A stretch of DNA of 64,000 nucleotides from Parasphingorhabdus cellanae (GTDB lineage Bacteria > Pseudomonadota > Alphaproteobacteria > Sphingomonadales > Sphingomonadaceae): positions 868,001 through 932,000 of the forward strand of contig NZ_CP071794.1 in NCBI RefSeq assembly GCF_017498565.1, written 5' to 3'. Positions 60,922 to 64,000 of the stretch are shown one piece after another (position 1 is the first letter of the stretch; the number at the start of each line of letters is the position of its first letter). Under the pieces are notes generated by a model that saw only the letters and a program-made list of their open reading frames with translations, searched no databases and was not told the origin of the DNA. The position numbers and the translations under genes were made by a program.

Positions 60922-62319
60922 ATGCTCGGAGAAACTGAGTCGGTTAGAGAACCATATCTTGACTATAACGAATGGTTTCAGGGTGAAGACCCGGCTCGTA
61001 TTCAGCGCAAGGCTGGACAGGCCGAAGCCTTTTTTCGCAAAACCGGTATTACATTCAATGTTTACGGTACCGACGAAGCAGATGAGCGGCTTATCCCCTT
61101 TGACGTCGTGCCGCGGGTTATCTCGGCACGGGAATGGCGCAAACTATCCCGCGGTATTGAACAGCGCGTTAGTGCGCTGAATGCTTTCCTGCATGATATA
61201 TATCATCGCCAGGAAATCTTGCGGGCTGGAAGGGTTCCGTTCGAACTCATCGCCAACAATGAGGCATTCTTGCCACAAATGGTCGGTGTTGATCCGCCTG
61301 GTGATATTTACACGCATATTGTCGGCACGGATATTGTACGCACCGGTCCGGATGAGTTTTTTGTTTTAGAAGACAATGCGCGCACACCGTCAGGCGTTTC
61401 CTATATGCTAGAAAATCGCGAGACGATGCTGCAAATGTTTCCGGAACTATTCTCGCGGATTCCTATTCAACAAGTCAGTAATTATCCCACAAATTTGCGC
61501 CGGTCACTGGGGGCTTGCGCGCCAACGAAATGTGAAGGCAAGCCAGTGGTTGCCGTGCTGACACCCGGCATCCACAACTCCGCCTATTTTGAGCACAGCT
61601 TTCTTGCAGACCAGATGGGAGCGGAGTTGGTCGAAGGACACGATCTGCGGGTCGTCGATGGCCGGATCGCGATGCGGACGACACAGGGCTATACTGCAAT
61701 TGATGTGCTCTATAGACGGGTTGATGATGAATATCTCGATCCGCTCAATTTCAATCCCGACTCAATGCTTGGCGTCCCTGGTATTATGGACGTCTTTAGG
61801 TCAGGTGGCATTACCATAGCCAATGCTCCGGGAACCGGTATCGCCGATGACAAAGCCCTTTATTCATACATGCCGGAAATCGTCGAATTTTATACCGGCG
61901 AAAAACCACTATTGAACAATGTTGAAACATTTCGTTGTTCTGATCCACAGCAATTGCAATATGTGCTCGACAACCTTGCTGCCCTGGTCGTCAAGGAAGT
62001 GCACGGGTCCGGCGGTTACGGGATGCTTGTTGGGCCGGCAGCGAGCAAGGCAGAAGTCGAAGAATTTCGGAAGAAACTGATCGAGCGACCAACCAATTAT
62101 ATAGCGCAGCCCACTTTGGCGCTGTCGACGGTGCCGATTTTCACAGAGAAGGGCCTGGCCCCGCGTCATGTTGATCTCCGGCCCTTTGTCTTGATGTCGC
62201 CAGACCGAATTGACATCACAGCAGGCGGTTTGACCCGCGTCGCGATGTCCGAAGGATCTCTGGTCGTGAATTCAAGCCAAGGCGGAGGCACCAAGGACAC
62301 CTGGGTGCTGGAGGAGTAG
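60922..62319 (+). CDS. Circularly permuted ATP-grasp type 2 protein
   Basis: 465 residues from the ATG at 60922. The family (DUF404/407-type) has permuted ATP-grasp motifs: FELIANNEAFLPQMVG, FFVLEDNARTPSGVSYML, VLTPGIHNSAYFEHSFLADQMGAELVEG, VKEVHGSGGYGMLVGPA and a closing SSQGGGTKDTWVLEE. ATP-grasp enzymes ligate carboxylates to amines; the substrate is unknown. Upstream in-frame residues (ATT AAA TTT TTT GAT GAA before this ATG) resemble the usual KFFDEM start, so an ATT start at 60907 is possible. Four bases separate it from the alpha-E gene. Confidence 0.92.
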   Translation: MLGETESVREPYLDYNEWFQGEDPARIQRKAGQAEAFFRKTGITFNVYGTDEADERLIPFDVVPRVISAREWRKLSRGIEQRVSALNAFLHDIYHRQEILRAGRVPFELIANNEAFLPQMVGVDPPGDIYTHIVGTDIVRTGPDEFFVLEDNARTPSGVSYMLENRETMLQMFPELFSRIPIQQVSNYPTNLRRSLGACAPTKCEGKPVVAVLTPGIHNSAYFEHSFLADQMGAELVEGHDLRVVDGRIAMRTTQGYTAIDVLYRRVDDEYLDPLNFNPDSMLGVPGIMDVFRSGGITIANAPGTGIADDKALYSYMPEIVEFYTGEKPLLNNVETFRCSDPQQLQYVLDNLAALVVKEVHGSGGYGMLVGPAASKAEVEEFRKKLIERPTNYIAQPTLALSTVPIFTEKGLAPRHVDLRPFVLMSPDRIDITAGGLTRVAMSEGSLVVNSSQGGGTKDTWVLEE

Positions 62320-62323
62320 CGCA

Positions 62324-63265
62324 ATGCTAGGCAAAACTGCAGGCGGCCTCTTTTGGATGTTTCGGTATCTAGAACGTAGTGAGAATAACGCACGATTGTT
62401 AGATGCCGGATTTCGTATTGCTTTAACCCGCTCGGCAAGCGCGTCCGAAGAATGGAAGTCGGTGCTCAAGACCGCTGGCTCGGTTACTGATTATGAGGCC
62501 CTACATGGCACTTATGAATCGAAAAAAGTGATCGACTTTCTGCTCCGCGATCTCGCCAATCCCTCCAGTGTTATATCAATCATGAAAGCCGCACGGGACA
62601 ATGCGCGGCTCGTCCGGACTGCACTTACGCGGGAAGTATGGGAAGCGACCAACGAAGGTTGGATCACACTCAAGGAATTGCTTGATCAACCGGTTCCGGA
62701 GAAAGACCTACCTGATGCGCTCAGCATTATTCGCAAACAAAACGCTCTGGTTCGAGGAGCAACTCACGGAACGATGCTGCGCAACGACGGATTTCATTTT
62801 ACGCAGCTTGGTACATTCATGGAACGGGCCGACAATACCGCGCGTATTTTGGACGTAAAATATTATCTGTTGTTACCTTCAATCGCCAAAATCGGATCAT
62901 CACTAGACAATGTTCAATGGGAAACCATCTTGCGATCGGTATCCGCACAACGGGCCTATCGCTGGTTAAATGGTGATCAGATTAGCCCGGCCAATATCGC
63001 AGAGTTTCTCATCCTGCATCGGCAAATGCCCCGCTCGCTGGCTTATTGCGCACAGCAGGTCGATGAAAGTCTCGGTTTTTTACAGGAAGAATATGGTGTC
63101 GAACATGAATCCTGCCGCTTGGCCAACATGGTCCACCAGAAATTGAAAACAGGGCAGATTGGCGAGATTTTTGAAGAAGGGCTTCACGAATATATCGAAG
63201 GATTTTTATTCAACAACAGTAGCTTAGGCGCGCAAATTGAGCGTGATTACAGGTTTCAAGGATAA
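62324..63265 (+). CDS. Alpha-E domain protein
   Basis: A 313-residue helical protein starting MLGKTAGGLFWMFRYLERSENNARLLDAG, the typical Alpha-E opening, with FMERADNTARILDVKYYLLLPS in the middle and the conserved RDYRF-like ending (ERDYRFQG). Function unknown, but always near the ATP-grasp and transglutaminase genes. It follows the former by four bases and precedes the latter by two. Confidence 0.92.
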   Translation: MLGKTAGGLFWMFRYLERSENNARLLDAGFRIALTRSASASEEWKSVLKTAGSVTDYEALHGTYESKKVIDFLLRDLANPSSVISIMKAARDNARLVRTALTREVWEATNEGWITLKELLDQPVPEKDLPDALSIIRKQNALVRGATHGTMLRNDGFHFTQLGTFMERADNTARILDVKYYLLLPSIAKIGSSLDNVQWETILRSVSAQRAYRWLNGDQISPANIAEFLILHRQMPRSLAYCAQQVDESLGFLQEEYGVEHESCRLANMVHQKLKTGQIGEIFEEGLHEYIEGFLFNNSSLGAQIERDYRFQG

Positions 63266-63267
63266 TC

Positions 63268-64000
63268 ATGCAACTTCTGGTCAAACACAGCACGACTTAC
63301 ACATATGACGCCGCGGTGGCTTATGGTTTACAGCAGATCCGCCTGACACCTAAATCGAGCGACGGTCAAAATATTATCAGCTGGGATATGACTATTGAAG
63401 GCGGTAAGAAAGAGCTGCAATTTGCTGACCAGCATAATAATCAGGTTGACCTGATCAGCATCACCCCGGGCGGTGAACAGATCGTCATACGCTGTGAAGG
63501 CGAGGTAGAGGTCGACCAAAATAATGGCGTCATCGGACCGCATCGCGGGTTCATGCCTTTATGGGGTTTTCGGCAGCCTACGCCGTTAACGAAAGCTGGG
63601 CCGAAAATAGACGGTCTCCTGCAAATATTGAGAGAAGGGCATTCAGGCGAGATCGAAAGAGCGCATGCCTTGTCGGCTTTGATCATCGAAAAAATTCCAT
63701 ATGCGATTGGGAAAACCAATGCTGAAACAACCGCTGAGGAAGCGATTCAGGTAGGGGCTGGCGTTTGTCAGGACCACGCCCATATTTTCATTGCGGCAAT
63801 GCGCCTGCTTGGTCATCCCGCCCGTTATGTGTCCGGTTATCTGATGATGAACGACCGCGAAGATCAAGATGCAACTCATGCCTGGGCTGAGGCATATTTT
63901 GAAGGTGTAGGCTGGATTGGCTTTGATGTTTCCAACGGATATTCTCCGGATGAGCGCTATATCCGCGTCGCGACCGGTCTCGACTATCAAGAAGCATCCC
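63268..64000 (+). CDS. Transglutaminase-like protein (runs off window)
   Basis: First 244 codons; the gene continues past the right edge. N-terminal beta domain (HSTTYTYDAAVAYGLQQIRLTPKSS), then the transglutaminase core: catalytic Cys in GVCQDHAHIFIAAMRLLG, His in DATHAWAEAYFEGVGWIGFDVSNG, and Asp at the latter FDVSN. In this cluster the protein is thought to act as a peptidase or amide-forming enzyme on an unknown peptide. ATG at 63268 lies two bases after the alpha-E stop. A proteasome-like Anbu peptidase often follows, beyond this window. Confidence 0.92.
   Translation, partial: MQLLVKHSTTYTYDAAVAYGLQQIRLTPKSSDGQNIISWDMTIEGGKKELQFADQHNNQVDLISITPGGEQIVIRCEGEVEVDQNNGVIGPHRGFMPLWGFRQPTPLTKAGPKIDGLLQILREGHSGEIERAHALSALIIEKIPYAIGKTNAETTAEEAIQVGAGVCQDHAHIFIAAMRLLGHPARYVSGYLMMNDREDQDATHAWAEAYFEGVGWIGFDVSNGYSPDERYIRVATGLDYQEAS

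Overview
The window looks like chromosomal DNA of a sphingomonad (Alphaproteobacteria, Sphingomonadales), possibly a marine relative of Sphingorhabdus, Parasphingorhabdus or Sphingopyxis. This rests on gene order (hdaA next to purM; lptD-surA-pdxA-rsmA; pcm-tolC-popZ-like-valS), on a circularly permuted two-piece tmRNA, and on alphaproteobacterial families (NDUFS4-like complex I subunit, DUF2497/PopZ-like protein, ScfR-type regulator). The genus is inference. Almost all of the window is dense core genome. I saw no prophage, insertion sequence, CRISPR array or antiphage island.

0-11 kb: the 5' part of aspS (minus); rnd with an overlapping I78-type inhibitor lipoprotein; a minus-strand run DUF2066-like, hdaA, ppk1, ppx (DnaA control and polyphosphate turnover); then purM and a purN fused to a YjbR/MmcQ-like domain. 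10.6-15 kb is more accessory: a LOV-HTH blue-light regulator, a tiny DUF2256 zinc-ribbon gene, an SDR and a SnoaL-like protein, and a CshA/DUF11 surface protein.

15-25 kb: ndk, holC and pepA (minus), then the envelope and housekeeping operon lptD-surA-pdxA-rsmA, meeting malate synthase glcB head-on. 25-30 kb: an unidentified helical protein and an arginine succinyltransferase cluster (M20 hydrolase, astA, astB). A small membrane protein behind a CtrA-type site and the permuted ssrA gene follow.

30-45 kb: an acidic lipoprotein with a general-stress (EcfG-type) promoter, mscL, a LemA-TPM-TPM operon, a NUDIX hydrolase, a complex I accessory subunit, a polyprenyl diphosphate synthase and chorismate mutase. 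Next come a PepSY/response regulator/histidine kinase operon whose kinase start looks broken, a SIMPL protein, an ABC-F ATPase, and a cyanide-insensitive-type bd oxidase (cydA-cydB-DUF2474) divergent from a DsrE protein across a perfect 11-bp dyad. 44-48 kb carries small acidic exported proteins, a metalloprotease strikingly like animal MMPs (pro-domain cysteine switch included, no signal peptide), a TPR protein and a c-type cytochrome.

48-64 kb: isocitrate lyase divergent from its likely ScfR/RamB-type regulator, tRNA-Cys, pcm, tolC, a PopZ-like gene, an S9 peptidase, an enoyl-CoA hydratase-like gene and valS. valS is the most unusual locus: two different dispersed palindromic repeats sit inside its reading frame without breaking it, a third repeat family lies just upstream, and its 3' part has deviant codon use. 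A decayed cation-transporter fragment follows. The window ends in the ATP-grasp / alpha-E / transglutaminase cluster, often linked with Anbu proteasome-like peptidases.

Functional themes: the glyoxylate shunt (glcB, aceA, scfR), phosphate and replication control (ppk, ppx, hdaA), outer-membrane assembly and efflux (lptD, surA, tolC), and stress or light sensing (LOV-HTH, EcfG promoter, ppk).
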